The notes: generated from the letters alone by a model not told the origin. Numbered from the stretch's first letter, positions 9,113 to 18,131 are shown. The stretch: DNA of 64,000 nt from SFHK01 sp963618055 (GCA_963618055.1 CAVERI010000001.1:1-64000); one strand, 5' to 3'. Numbers and translations: made by a program.

Positions 9113-9985
9113 TCAAGCTTTAATGGAGCCGACGAGAACGCCCTTCGCGAAGTGCTTCTGCATAAACGGGTACACGCAGAGCACGGGCACAACGGTGATA
9201 ATCGTCGCCGCCGCCTTGGTCGTGCGGCTGGAAATCGCGCGGTAATCCTTCAAAAGCTGTGCGGTAGACGCGTCCTTGTAGTCCATCAGCACCAAAAGGC
9301 GGCGCATCAGCAGCTGAATGGGATACTTTGTATCGTCGCGCAGGTAGAGTAGCGCCGTCATGTAGTCATTCCAGTAGCCCACAATGCTGAACAGCGCAAA
9401 GGTGGCGATTATGGCTTTGGACAGGGGCAGGATAATCTGAAACAGAATGCGGAAGTGCCCCGCGCCGTCCAGTCCGGCCGATTCCCGCAGCGATTCCGGA
9501 ATGGACATGAAAAACGTCTTGAACACGATGACGTTGTAAGCGGAAATCGCGCCCGGAACGACCATCACCCAGAAGGAATCAATCATGCCCAGCTGCATGA
9601 TGGTGACGTAATAGGGAATCAGGCCGCCGCCGAAGAACATCGTGATGGTCAGCAGGACGGAGATCAGCTTGCGGCCGCGCAGCGCGGGAATCGACAGCGG
9701 GTAGGCCATCAGAGAGGTGGCGAGCAGCATAATCACCGTGCCCACGGCGGCATACTGAATTGTGTTCCAGTAGTAGAGAATCGTTCGGCTGTCGTTCAGC
9801 AGCGCCGTGTACGACTCCAGCGAAAAGCCCTTGGGCGTCAGATAGACCGGCAGCGATTTCAGCTCCTGCGAATCGCTGAAGGACAGCGCCAGCATATTCA
9901 GAAGCGGATAAATGAAAATCGCGGAGAGCAGAACCATGATGATGACCAGCACCACGTCAAACGCAGTTACCTTTTTTGTAACCAT
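9113..9985 (-). CDS. sugar ABC transporter permease, YtcP type
   Basis: 290-residue permease with about six membrane segments, an EAA loop (RESAGLDGAGHFRILFQIILP) and the family C-terminus PFMQKHFAKGVLVGSIKA. It sits between the LplB-type permease (13 bp upstream) and the binding protein, mirroring the gene order of the first system. Confidence 0.92.
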   Translation of the reverse strand: MVTKKVTAFDVVLVIIMVLLSAIFIYPLLNMLALSFSDSQELKSLPVYLTPKGFSLESYTALLNDSRTILYYWNTIQYAAVGTVIMLLATSLMAYPLSIPALRGRKLISVLLTITMFFGGGLIPYYVTIMQLGMIDSFWVMVVPGAISAYNVIVFKTFFMSIPESLRESAGLDGAGHFRILFQIILPLSKAIIATFALFSIVGYWNDYMTALLYLRDDTKYPIQLLMRRLLVLMDYKDASTAQLLKDYRAISSRTTKAAATIITVVPVLCVYPFMQKHFAKGVLVGSIKA

Positions 9986-9998
9986 AGCCTTTCCCTCC

Positions 9999-10973
9999 TC
10001 AAAACAGCGACGTTTCGCTCAGTCTGCCGGTCACGGTATTCGCGATAACGAGGAACACAAGTGAAACAACGTTCACCAGCAGCCCCACCGACGACGAATA
10101 GCTCAGGTGATTCCCGGCTGTCTCAATTCCATAGCGATAAACATAGGTATTCACCACATCCGCGGTTGTATAGGTGCGCGGGTTGTACATCAGCAGGATC
10201 TTCTGATAGTCGTTACCGAGAATGCCGGCGACGGCCAGAATGAACAGAATGCTGATTGTGGGAAGAATGCTCGGCAGCGTAATATAGCTGATCTGCTGGA
10301 TGCGGCTTGCGCCATCCAGAACGGCGGATTCGTACATTTCGGGATTAATGCCCGCGATGGCTGCCAGATAGATAATGGAGCTGTAGCCGATGCCCTGCCA
10401 GATGCCGGAGCCGATGTACAGCGGACGGAACGCCGAGGGCATCATAAAGAAGTTTTGCCGTTCAAGACCCAGCGCGGCCAGCAGCTCGTTCACCGGCCCG
10501 TTGCTCATGTTGAAAAGCTCCTTCATCATGCCAACCACAATGACGACAGACAGGAAATACGGCATGTAGGAAATCGTCTGCACGACCTTCTTAAACCGGG
10601 GATAGCGCAGCTCGTTGAGCAGCAGTGCCAGTAAAATGGGCGCCGGAAAGGAAAGAAACAGGCTTTCCAAACCCAGAACAAACGTATTTCGGATGATGCG
10701 CCAGCAGAACGGATCGTTAAAAAACGTCTGAAAATGCTTCAGCCCGACCCACTGGGAATGAAAAAAGCCTCCCTTGGGCGAAAAATCCAGATACGCGACC
10801 ACGATGCCGTACATGGGCAGATATTTGAAAAGCAGCAGATTGACCAGACCCGGAATCAGCATAAGGTAGAGCACCCAGTTGAGCCGCATATACCTCCACA
10901 TGGACATATCCCTGCCGATGCGCCGTCCGACACGCGGCAAACTCCTCTGCCCTCGCATGGCTTCCTGCGACAT
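9999..10973 (-). CDS. sugar ABC transporter permease, LplB type
   Basis: 324-residue permease, first gene of the second sugar operon. After a cytoplasmic basic N-terminus it has about six membrane segments and the EAA loop ESAVLDGASRIQQISYITLP. The start at 10973 has a GGAGGGG site. It is divergent from the membrane AraC regulator at 11229, which is likely its activator. Confidence 0.92.
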   Translation of the reverse strand: MSQEAMRGQRSLPRVGRRIGRDMSMWRYMRLNWVLYLMLIPGLVNLLLFKYLPMYGIVVAYLDFSPKGGFFHSQWVGLKHFQTFFNDPFCWRIIRNTFVLGLESLFLSFPAPILLALLLNELRYPRFKKVVQTISYMPYFLSVVIVVGMMKELFNMSNGPVNELLAALGLERQNFFMMPSAFRPLYIGSGIWQGIGYSSIIYLAAIAGINPEMYESAVLDGASRIQQISYITLPSILPTISILFILAVAGILGNDYQKILLMYNPRTYTTADVVNTYVYRYGIETAGNHLSYSSSVGLLVNVVSLVFLVIANTVTGRLSETSLF

Positions 10974-11027
10974 TGTGTGACCCCTCCGCTCGATGATTTG
11001 GTTGTATTTCGCGCTTTTTCTTTATTC

Positions 11028-11057
11028 ATTATACTAAAACGATTTCATTTCTGTCTA
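11028..11057 (-). promoter_or_regulatory. promoter for sugar ABC operon 2
   Basis: On the minus strand TAGACA (11052-11057) and TATAAT (11028-11033) are separated by 18 bp, about 55 bp upstream of the first permease ATG. Confidence 0.6.
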
Positions 11058-11143
11058 TGCTGATTTTCTTACTTTCATACTCATATTTGTAGCAATATGC
11101 GTAGAATTGACGGAATCGGCGCAGAAAACGTCCTCCGGCTCGC

Positions 11144-11172
11144 TTGACTTTCCCTCAAGCGTCGGATATAAT
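11144..11172 (+). promoter_or_regulatory. promoter for the membrane AraC regulator
   Basis: TTGACT (11144-11149), 17-bp spacer, TATAAT (11167-11172). Just downstream of the -35, CTTGA...TCAAG forms a short inverted repeat that could be an operator. It lies about 110 bp from the opposing promoter, so a regulator bound between them could act on both. Confidence 0.75.
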
Positions 11173-11228
11173 GAGGTTAAGAACGAGCGCTTGGATTTAA
11201 TGCGGATAGGGAGGGATGATGTGTACAG

Positions 11229-13478
11229 ATGAAAAAGCAGCTTGGCAACGGACGCACCTTCTACCGCATTCTGCTCACGCTCCTCTCCTGTGTGCTCATC
11301 ATGGCGGGGCTCACCTCGGCATTGATGTCCTACCAGAACCGCCGAAGCGTCGAGATCCATGCGGACATGCTTACCCACGCCATGGCAAACGGCGCGGATC
11401 AGATTGACAGCTTCTGGCAGAACGCGGCAGCGTTTCTCTCTTCCCTGAGCGACAGCGAGCAGCTGCTCCGGCTGTCAAACCAGCCTATGCTGAATTTGCG
11501 GCTTCGATCCGAAGCTCAGCGTGCAGCGATTCGGAATATGGCCTCCTATCTGGCTGGTGTCGACAGTGCCGGAGAGATTTTTATCTACCTTTATAATAAG
11601 GATTATCTGCTGACACCCATGGGCGTCACACAGCTGGACACGTACTTCAAAAATCGCTACACCGGAAGCCTCTCGGAGTTTACCTCCATGCTTCGGCGCT
11701 TTTATCCATTTGAGCTGAAGCAGCTGCCCTTTTCGCCGCGCGAGGACGTGCAGACAAGCTATGCCTCATCCGCTTTGGTGCTGATGCAGACGATTTTCGG
11801 CAATAAGCAGCCCATTGGCACCATCGTGGTGATGCTGGATCCCGACTCACTGGAGGACACCATCAGCCGCAGCATAGGCATTCCAAACTGCCTTACCTGC
11901 CTGCTTCTGGATGGCGTTCCGCTGAACACGTCGGAGCGGGAACGGACATCCGCTCTTCCGCAGGGCAGATATTCGCGGTTCATTCCGAACGTGGGGGTGG
12001 TCGTGCGCCGCCCGTCGGATTTTATGAGCGGACTGGAATATGTGGCGATTGAGGATAAGGAAAACGTCATGCCCGAAAACAGCCGCATTTTACAGATGCT
12101 GCTTCTGCTGCTTGCGGCAGCGACCCTTGGAATGGGCGTCGTTGCGTTTCTGGCCACTCGAAGGCTCTACATGCCGCTGCGAACGCTGGTCAACGAGTTT
12201 GACCGCCCGGTAGACGCACGCACGGACGAGTGCAAGCTGCTTTTGAATTTCATACAGGCGATCAACAGCGACTACATCACCGCCCGTCACGAGCTGGACT
12301 ATTCGTCCCCGCTGGTGCGGGACGCGCTTTTGTACCGGTTGCTGCGGGACGACTCGCGAGAGGATGACCTGCTTGTGGAGCGCTATCTGCCCGCGCCCTA
12401 TCGTCAGGCGCATTTTTATGTGTTCGTCGTCGCCATCGCCTTTTCCGGCGACGCGGCAACGGAAAACGGCGTGTCGGCGACGAGTCTGGTGCTGTCGCAT
12501 CTGGAACGCGAAGGCGCCCGGCGCCTGCTCTCCGTGCTGCGCACCAATGACGAGGAATTTGCGCTGATTACCTATCCGCTTCCGCCGCAGGAGCATGCCC
12601 GGCTCTGCGCGGCGTTTTCCCATACCTGTGCGCGTCTTGCGAAGGAGCTGCCGGGCGGCATCGTCGTCTGCGCTCATGGCGCAGGCGTGGCGCATATCGA
12701 CTGCATCCACGCGAGCTTCCGAGAGGCGCGCGCAATCATCCATTCCCGCCCCATTACAAGCGAATACGCGTTTCTCGGAGGGCCGGAAAGCGCGCGGCCG
12801 GAAAGGCACGACGCGGTGTCGCTCCCCATCGATTACGCAAACACGCTGGCCTCGCTTTTGCGCGGCGACGACCTTGAAAAGACATGGAGCTATGTAGAGG
12901 ATCTGCTCGAACGAAACCGCCGCCCAGAGGTCTCCGCGGCGCAGTATGTCCGAATTGCCATCACCCTGAACCAGCAGATCTTCTGGGCCGCGTGCAGCCG
13001 CATGCCCGCGCTGGGCGAGCGCGTAGTCAAAATCCGCCCCTCTCACGGCACGATTCCCGCGGAGCAGATCGCCGGGATTCTGCGCGAAAACCTTCGAATC
13101 CTGTTTCAGTCGGAGCCGTGCGGTCAGGGAAATCAGCAGGGCGAGATCGTGCGTTACATCCGGGAAAACATCTCCGCGGGCGTTAATCTCAGCACCGCCG
13201 CGGAGCATTTCGGCTATAACGCGAACTATTTTTCCCGTTATTTTAAGCAGCTTACCGGCGTAACCTTCACCTCCTACCTAAGCCGCGTGCGCATTGAACG
13301 GGCGTGCCGACTGCTCAATGGAGACGGAAGACCGTCCATCAACGAAATTGCCGCGCAGTGCGGCTACAACAGCGCCGGCCAGTTCATTTCCGCCTTTGAG
13401 AAGCGGATGGGACTGACCCCGGGCGCATACCGAAAGCTGCCCGCAGAGGAAAGACCGCCCGCCGCGCCGGAAATATAG
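11229..13478 (+). CDS. membrane-bound AraC-family transcriptional regulator
   Basis: 749-residue one-component regulator. A transmembrane helix near residues 12-32 and a second one (LLLLLAAATLGMGVVAFL, about 285-302) flank an extracytoplasmic sensor of ~250 residues. A long cytoplasmic linker leads to a C-terminal AraC double helix-turn-helix (NLSTAAEHFGYNANYFSRYF and NEIAAQCGYNSAGQF). This architecture combines signal reception and DNA binding without phosphotransfer. Its position divergent from the second LplB/YtcP operon suggests it senses that operon's sugar and activates it. Family function is well known; the ligand is not. Confidence 0.9.
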   Translation: MKKQLGNGRTFYRILLTLLSCVLIMAGLTSALMSYQNRRSVEIHADMLTHAMANGADQIDSFWQNAAAFLSSLSDSEQLLRLSNQPMLNLRLRSEAQRAAIRNMASYLAGVDSAGEIFIYLYNKDYLLTPMGVTQLDTYFKNRYTGSLSEFTSMLRRFYPFELKQLPFSPREDVQTSYASSALVLMQTIFGNKQPIGTIVVMLDPDSLEDTISRSIGIPNCLTCLLLDGVPLNTSERERTSALPQGRYSRFIPNVGVVVRRPSDFMSGLEYVAIEDKENVMPENSRILQMLLLLLAAATLGMGVVAFLATRRLYMPLRTLVNEFDRPVDARTDECKLLLNFIQAINSDYITARHELDYSSPLVRDALLYRLLRDDSREDDLLVERYLPAPYRQAHFYVFVVAIAFSGDAATENGVSATSLVLSHLEREGARRLLSVLRTNDEEFALITYPLPPQEHARLCAAFSHTCARLAKELPGGIVVCAHGAGVAHIDCIHASFREARAIIHSRPITSEYAFLGGPESARPERHDAVSLPIDYANTLASLLRGDDLEKTWSYVEDLLERNRRPEVSAAQYVRIAITLNQQIFWAACSRMPALGERVVKIRPSHGTIPAEQIAGILRENLRILFQSEPCGQGNQQGEIVRYIRENISAGVNLSTAAEHFGYNANYFSRYFKQLTGVTFTSYLSRVRIERACRLLNGDGRPSINEIAAQCGYNSAGQFISAFEKRMGLTPGAYRKLPAEERPPAAPEI

Positions 13479-13796
13479 CACCACCCGCAAACGACGCTGA
13501 AGGCTCATGGCCTTGCAGGCAGTTTATAAAGCTCTCCGCAGTCTTTCCGCCGCCCTTCCGCCCTCGCGGGCTTACGTTCCCGCTTGCTGTGCGTATCCTT
13601 GGTTTCGGTTCGTAGGCTCCTCGGCTTTGCTGCACCGCTTCCTCCTCCCTTATGTCATTGCTGACAACGGCCTGCGGTTCGCTGCACTTGGCGGTAGATA
13701 CCCGCGGCAGAACTTTCTGCCGGCAAGAATTGCGCCATGCCCGGCACACTCAGAAACGCGGCGGAGGATCGCTCCCCCGCCGCGCGCTTCGATTGA
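13479..13796. other. 318-bp intergenic segment, no recognised gene
   Basis: Between convergent genes. A minus-strand open frame covers most of it, but it reads into the 3' end of the AraC gene, has no ribosome-binding site and has a composition like translated repeat DNA. Near the right end an 8-bp GC stem (CGCGGCGG 13757-13764 / CCGCCGCG 13777-13784) may terminate the minus-strand anti-sigma transcript. The middle contains stretches such as GCCCTCGCGGGC that can fold. It may be a dispersed intergenic repeat of this lineage, but no second copy occurs in this window. Confidence 0.4.
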
Positions 13797-14639
13797 TTAG
13801 CCCAGACCGCCCGTTTCGTAGATGATCTTCACGACCTCGCCGGTCACCGCGTCGATATACGCGCTCACATCGCCGGAAATGTCGTTGCACATGAAGTTCT
13901 TATTGATTTCCCACATGCGCCGTCCCTCGCCATTGACCACGCAGGCCATATACGGCTTGCCGGACGCCTGAAGCGCGTTCACGTCCGAAACCACGTCCTT
14001 CGCCGCTTCGTAGAAGATTTCCAGCGCCTTTTCCTCGCTGAGGTCGCCCTTCTGCGGCTCGGCGTAGATGATATCCTTCATGTGTACGTTGTCCGCTTCC
14101 TCGCCGATGGTCGGCTTCAGATATTCGCCGGTTTCCGGATATTCCGCCTCGCGCTGCTTTTCAAATTCACCGATCTGCTTCAGCTGCGCGATAATTTCAT
14201 CGTTCTTCCACGCGGTGCTCGCCTTTTCGGTGCCCTCGTAGCTCCAAGCGGCAGTCATCGTCTTGCCGTCGAAAACGACCTCATACTCGCCGGTATTCTC
14301 GTCGCCGACAAACACGACCTTCCAGCCATTGTCGGTCTTTTCATACCGGCCGTCCATGAACGCGATGGCCTCGGCGCTCAGGCCGTACTTCTCCATCACG
14401 CTCGTTCGCGCCGTGTTCAGCGCGTCCGCCTCCGGCGAACGGGTAATCGTCACCACGGCGAACGCGACGGCGGCTGTCAGAACGAACAGCACCGCGGCAA
14501 TCAGCAGGGTTTTCACGGAAATTCGCTTTGTCATTTTCTCATCCTCCAATCGATTCAGCACGTTTTCAGTGTGGATATTCGTCCATTCAACGCCTGAAAG
14601 CTGGGTATCCACGACCCTTTTGAATTCATTCTTCATCAA
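13797..14639 (-). CDS. predicted membrane anti-sigma factor
   Basis: 280 residues. A cytoplasmic N-terminus of ~40 residues precedes one transmembrane helix (TLLIAAVLFVLTAAVAFAVV, about 44-63) and an extracytoplasmic ~215-residue domain. That domain ends in a PepSY-like segment (SAYIDAVTGEVVKIIYE). It overlaps the sigma-factor gene by 14 bp, the classical arrangement for ECF sigma and cognate membrane anti-sigma. By analogy the N-terminus would hold the sigma factor inactive until an envelope signal acts on the outer domain. No zinc-binding HxxxCxxC motif is visible, so it is not a ZAS-type anti-sigma. Confidence 0.7.
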   Translation of the reverse strand: MMKNEFKRVVDTQLSGVEWTNIHTENVLNRLEDEKMTKRISVKTLLIAAVLFVLTAAVAFAVVTITRSPEADALNTARTSVMEKYGLSAEAIAFMDGRYEKTDNGWKVVFVGDENTGEYEVVFDGKTMTAAWSYEGTEKASTAWKNDEIIAQLKQIGEFEKQREAEYPETGEYLKPTIGEEADNVHMKDIIYAEPQKGDLSEEKALEIFYEAAKDVVSDVNALQASGKPYMACVVNGEGRRMWEINKNFMCNDISGDVSAYIDAVTGEVVKIIYETGGLG

Positions 14640-15141
14640 AATACCATCCTTTCAGTCGTTTGCGAAGCTGCTTCTCCGCGCTTTTCAGCCGATACTTGAC
14701 GCTGCTCAGGCTGATATCCAGCGCCTTCGCAATCTCGCCCAGCTTCAGATCCTGATAGTAGCGCAGAAGAATCACCTCACGGTATCGGGGCTTCAGGTTT
14801 CTGACCTCCGTCAGCACCGTGCAGTCGGGATTCTCCGGCTCGCAGGCTTCTTCGGGTAAATCGTCTGGCGTCAGGCGGCCGTCTATGCGTCTGTGCCACG
14901 AGGAGCGCTGGTAATCGCGGCAGGTGTTGATGGCAATCGACATCAGCCACGTTCGTTCGCTGCTCTGCCCTTGAAATCCGCTCATCCGCCTGTACGCCTT
15001 CACGAACGTGTCCTGCACCGCGTCCTCCGCCAGCGACGGGTCACCCAGCTGCAGGGTACACATGCGCAGAAGGGACGTACCGTACTCGCGCATCATCCGT
15101 TCCAGACGATGCTGCCTGTCCGCGCGTTCTCCGGCTTGCAT
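14626..15141 (-). CDS. ECF (sigma-70 family) RNA polymerase sigma factor
   Basis: 171 residues, typical ECF length. Region 2 contains LAEDAVQDTFVKAYR and SSERTWLMSIAINTCRDY. Region 4 contains PRYREVILLRYYQDLKLGEI followed by a helix-turn-helix (LDISLSSVKYRLKSAEKQL). The start at 15141 was chosen because it has an AAAGGAGG site and the protein then begins at the normal distance before region 2. The track to the longer upstream start has no family similarity. Paired with the overlapping membrane protein, it is likely an envelope-stress regulator. Confidence 0.93.
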   Translation of the reverse strand: MQAGERADRQHRLERMMREYGTSLLRMCTLQLGDPSLAEDAVQDTFVKAYRRMSGFQGQSSERTWLMSIAINTCRDYQRSSWHRRIDGRLTPDDLPEEACEPENPDCTVLTEVRNLKPRYREVILLRYYQDLKLGEIAKALDISLSSVKYRLKSAEKQLRKRLKGWYFDEE

Positions 15142-15167
15142 GGCGTTTCGCCTCCTTTCATCCGTTA

Positions 15168-15193
15168 GACGAGGGAAAACGGAAAAAGGGTCA
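15168..15193 (-). promoter_or_regulatory. possible ECF-type autoregulatory promoter
   Basis: On the minus strand TGACCC (15188-15193), 16 bp, then CGTC (15168-15171), placed just upstream of the sigma gene. Spacing and the CGTC core resemble Bacillus ECF promoters. No housekeeping TATAAT is present here. Inference only. Confidence 0.35.
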
Positions 15194-15258
15194 AAAAACG
15201 GAGAAAAAAGGAACCGCCTCCCTTCCACCGGCATACGATGGAAAAAGGAGGCGGTTTC

Positions 15259-15444
15259 ATGAGCGCATGCCAATCCACGTCCTCAAGCCGCACATGCGGC
15301 CTGATTGCAAAAATCGCCGGAATCGTGCTGATGCTGTCTGGCGCGCTGGTTTTGCTGTTTTGCGTGCCGTGCTGGTTCTGGACGATGCTCTTGGGGCTGG
15401 CGCTGCTGGCGGGCGGGTTTCTCATTTATCGTTTCTGCGGCTGA
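15259..15444 (+). CDS. small membrane protein of unknown function
   Basis: 61-residue protein with two closely spaced hydrophobic helices (IAKIAGIVLMLSGALVLLF and FWTMLLGLALLAGGFLIY) and a Cys-containing N-terminus. It has a strong AAGGAGG site 8 bp before the ATG and is followed by a good terminator, so it is probably a real gene. It lies divergent from the ECF sigma factor. No family recognised. Confidence 0.6.
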   Translation: MSACQSTSSSRTCGLIAKIAGIVLMLSGALVLLFCVPCWFWTMLLGLALLAGGFLIYRFCG

Positions 15445-15447
15445 AAA

Positions 15448-15484
15448 GACAGGAAGCACCGCCAAACCGGCAGCGCTTCCTGTC
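15448..15484. terminator. bidirectional terminator between small ORF and rpmB
   Basis: Ten-bp stem GACAGGAAGC / GCTTCCTGTC around a 17-nt loop. Preceded by AAAA on the plus strand, so it has a TTTT tail on the minus strand and can end the rpmB transcript as well. Confidence 0.65.
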
Positions 15485-15508
15485 TTCATGACCGATGAAC
15501 CATGCGAA

Positions 15509-15700
15509 TCAGACCGCACGCTCCACCTTGCCGCTGCGCAGGCAGCGGGTGCATACGGACATGCGGGTCGCAGTTCCATTCACGAGAACACGAACCTTCT
15601 GGGTGTTCGGAGCCCAAGTGCGGCGAGTCTTGCGATTGGAATGGCTGACGTTATTGCCGTATACGATGCCCTTATGGCAGATTTCACAGAATTTGCCCAT
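15509..15700 (-). CDS. rpmB: 50S ribosomal protein L28
   Basis: 63 residues, normal length. Begins MGKFCEICHKGIVYGNNVSHSN and contains the family core KTRRTWAPNTQKV. Two Cys pairs (CEIC and CTRC) mark the zinc-binding C+ form of L28. A very strong AAGGAGGTG site precedes the ATG. Located divergent from the asp23-like and fakA genes, a conserved Bacillota arrangement. Confidence 0.97.
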   Translation of the reverse strand: MGKFCEICHKGIVYGNNVSHSNRKTRRTWAPNTQKVRVLVNGTATRMSVCTRCLRSGKVERAV

Positions 15701-15744
15701 CTCTCACACCTCCTTCAGGAGTTTGGCGCATCAAAACACCCAGT

Positions 15745-15773
15745 ATTATATCAGACTCCGTGCCAAAGCGCAA
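15745..15773 (-). promoter_or_regulatory. rpmB promoter
   Basis: TTGCGC (15768-15773), 17-bp spacer, TATAAT (15745-15750) on the minus strand, 45 bp upstream of the rpmB start. Confidence 0.7.
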
Positions 15774-15897
15774 GTGAATTTCGTATGAATTTCAAGTTTT
15801 CGTGTAAAAATACGGAGAAACAAGTTGCGCCGCGCGCGAAAAACGGCTACAATAGCATGGGATGTAATTTGAATGCCTTCCCTTCATGTGAACGCAC

Positions 15898-15926
15898 TTG
15901 CGCCCGCGTGAAAAGAATGCTATAAT
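15898..15926 (+). promoter_or_regulatory. promoter of the asp23-like / fakA operon
   Basis: TTGCGC (15898-15903), 17-bp spacer, TATAAT (15921-15926) with an extended TGC. It uses the same -35 variant as the opposing rpmB promoter. Confidence 0.7.
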
Positions 15927-16000
15927 AGGAACGGCGCAGGGTATGCCTGCGCGGCGCGGCAGGACGCCGTCGCCTCATTCCGGTCTTGGAGGTTTGAAAC

Positions 16001-16351
16001 ATGGACTGCAAGTTTACGACAGGTCTTGGACTTGTAACCGTCAATGAAGAAGTCATTCTAAAGGTGGCCGGCTATGCCGCGCTCGAATGTTACGGGATCG
16101 TAGGTATGGCCTCCAAGCGTACCACGGACGGAATCGTTCAGCTTCTGGGCATTGAAAACCTTGCGCGCGGCGTGCGCGTGCACACGGCGGAGGATCACGT
16201 AGATGTAGATCTGTACATCATCGTTGAATACGGCATTTCCATTTCCGCCGTAGCCGCCACACTGATCGACACGGTAAAATATAAGGTCGAGCACCTGACC
16301 GGCGCGAAGGTCAGCAAGGTGAATGTTTCCGTAGAGGACATTCGCGTGTAA
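16001..16351 (+). CDS. Asp23/Gls24 family envelope-associated protein (YloU-like)
   Basis: 116 residues covering a complete Asp23 domain (TVNEEVILKVAGYAALECYGIVGMA at the start, YKVEHLTGAKVSKVNV near the end). Family members associate with the membrane and with the adjacent fatty-acid kinase. The order rpmB, yloU, yloV/fakA is strongly conserved in Bacillota, and here the next gene is fakA. A good GGAGG site precedes the ATG. Confidence 0.92.
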   Translation: MDCKFTTGLGLVTVNEEVILKVAGYAALECYGIVGMASKRTTDGIVQLLGIENLARGVRVHTAEDHVDVDLYIIVEYGISISAVAATLIDTVKYKVEHLTGAKVSKVNVSVEDIRV

Positions 16352-16407
16352 AATACGCGCGCCGCGAAGGCATGGCAGGCTTGTCCGACGGCGCTGGAGG
16401 AATGCAA

Positions 16408-18054
16408 ATGGTCTTGAAATCGATAGACGGAGGCATGCTGAAGGAAATGTATCTTTCGGGATGCGCTCTTCTGAATCAGAATCGCGAGGCGGTCGACGCC
16501 CTCAATGTATTTCCCGTTCCGGACGGAGATACCGGAACCAATATGTCCCAGACGATGAACGCCGCGGTAAAGGAGCTGAACAGCCGGCCGTTCTCCAGCG
16601 TGTCGGACGTGGCGAGCGCCGCCGCCCGCGGTGCGCTTCGCGGTGCGCGCGGCAATTCCGGCGTTATTCTCAGCCAGATTCTTCGCGGTATCGCTTCCGC
16701 CCTTGAGGGCCATGATGACATGGACGCCGCGCTGCTCGTGAAGGCGCTGCGCGCCGGCGCGCAGACTGCGTATAAGGCCGTCATGAAGCCCAAGGAGGGC
16801 ACCATCCTCACCGTCGCGCGCGTGATCGCGGAAGAGGTTGAATCGCGCTTCACCGGCAGGGAGGACATCGTTGAAATCTTCACCATCGCCGTAAAGAGCG
16901 GCGACGCCATTTTAAAGCGCACGCCGGACATGCTGCCCGTGCTGAAGCAGGCCGGCGTTGTGGATTCCGGCGGCAAGGGTCTGATGGTCATCTACTCCGG
17001 CTTCCTCTCCGCCCTCACCGGCTCGCCGGTCGAGAGCCTTGCCGAGGCGCCGAGCATGCCGCTGCCCGGCGATTTCGTGGACGACCACGAGGCGCTGGAG
17101 GAAATCACCTTCGGCTATTGCACGGAGTTCATCGTGTCCCATCCCCGGCCGGACATTAAGAGCGCGGACGTGACCCGTCTGCGCAGGCGTCTGGAGCGCA
17201 TCGGCGACTGCGTGCTGGTCATTTCCGACCTGTCAGTCGTGAAGGTGCATGTGCACACGAACGACCCGGGCAAGGCGCTGCAAATGGCATTGGAGCTGGG
17301 CGAGTTGGATTCCATCAAGATCGACAACATGGTCGAGGAGCATCGCGAGCGCGTGGCCAAGCAGGCCGCGGCGCAGGCGGCCGTGAAAAACGAAGAGAAG
17401 GAATACGGCATTATCGCCGTGGCGCTGGGCGACGGCTTCTCGGAAATCTTCAAGGGGCTGAACATCGACAAAATCGTGGACGGCGGCCAGACGATGAACC
17501 CGAGCATTGACGAAATCAAGCAGGCCATCGATTCCACAAACGCCAAAAACGTGTTCGTGCTGCCGAACAACACCAACATCATCCTCGCCGCGCAGCAGGC
17601 CGCCGGGCTGACGGACAGAAACGTTATGGTTCTGCCCACCAAGTCGGTGCCCATGGGCATTTCAGCCGCGATTGCCTTCTCGCCCGACGCCACGCCGGAG
17701 GAAAATCTTTCCGAAATGAACGCCGCGGCGGAGCGCGTGCACACCGCCTCCATTACCTACGCCGTGCGCGACACGGTGTTCGACGGCCGCGAGATTCACG
17801 CCAACGACATCATGGGCATGGTGGACAACCGCATCCGTGTGCTCGGCTCCAACGTGCACGACGTGGCGCTTGAGGTCATCAGCGGCATGGTGACGGACGA
17901 AAGCAGCGTCATCACCGTGTATTACGGAAGCGACATTGCGGAGGACAAGGGCGCACAGCTGGTTTCCGATCTGGAGGCGCAGTACCCCGACTGCGAGGTC
18001 GACCTGCAGAAGGGCGGGCAGCCGCTGTACTACTACCTGATCTCCGTGGAATAA
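16408..18054 (+). CDS. fakA: fatty-acid kinase subunit A (DAK/DhaL family, YloV)
   Basis: About 548 residues. The N-terminal DhaL-type kinase domain shows ALNVFPVPDGDTGTNMSQTM and GARGNSGVILSQ, which bind Mg-ATP. The C-terminal half resembles the FakB-interacting DegV-like regulatory part. With a FakB partner (not in this window) it phosphorylates exogenous fatty acids for phospholipid synthesis. The ATG at 16408 sits 7 nt after GGAGG; ATGs further upstream overlap or precede this site and were rejected. Confidence 0.92.
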   Translation: MVLKSIDGGMLKEMYLSGCALLNQNREAVDALNVFPVPDGDTGTNMSQTMNAAVKELNSRPFSSVSDVASAAARGALRGARGNSGVILSQILRGIASALEGHDDMDAALLVKALRAGAQTAYKAVMKPKEGTILTVARVIAEEVESRFTGREDIVEIFTIAVKSGDAILKRTPDMLPVLKQAGVVDSGGKGLMVIYSGFLSALTGSPVESLAEAPSMPLPGDFVDDHEALEEITFGYCTEFIVSHPRPDIKSADVTRLRRRLERIGDCVLVISDLSVVKVHVHTNDPGKALQMALELGELDSIKIDNMVEEHRERVAKQAAAQAAVKNEEKEYGIIAVALGDGFSEIFKGLNIDKIVDGGQTMNPSIDEIKQAIDSTNAKNVFVLPNNTNIILAAQQAAGLTDRNVMVLPTKSVPMGISAAIAFSPDATPEENLSEMNAAAERVHTASITYAVRDTVFDGREIHANDIMGMVDNRIRVLGSNVHDVALEVISGMVTDESSVITVYYGSDIAEDKGAQLVSDLEAQYPDCEVDLQKGGQPLYYYLISVE

Positions 18055-18096
18055 CGCGTTACATGCCGGGCAATCGCTTCCCGGAACAACAGCTTC

Positions 18097-18131
18097 GGAC
18101 GTTTTCGGCTCGGCTCGAAAACGTCCTTTTT
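18097..18131 (+). terminator. terminator between fakA and recG
   Basis: Ten-bp stem GGACGTTTTC / GAAAACGTCC followed directly by TTTTT, located only 14 bp before the recG start. recG must therefore depend on read-through or on a promoter I did not find. Confidence 0.8.

Noticed and set aside
13384..13749. 121-codon minus-strand open frame
   Set aside because: It overlaps the AraC gene end, lacks an RBS and has low-information composition. Treated as intergenic sequence.
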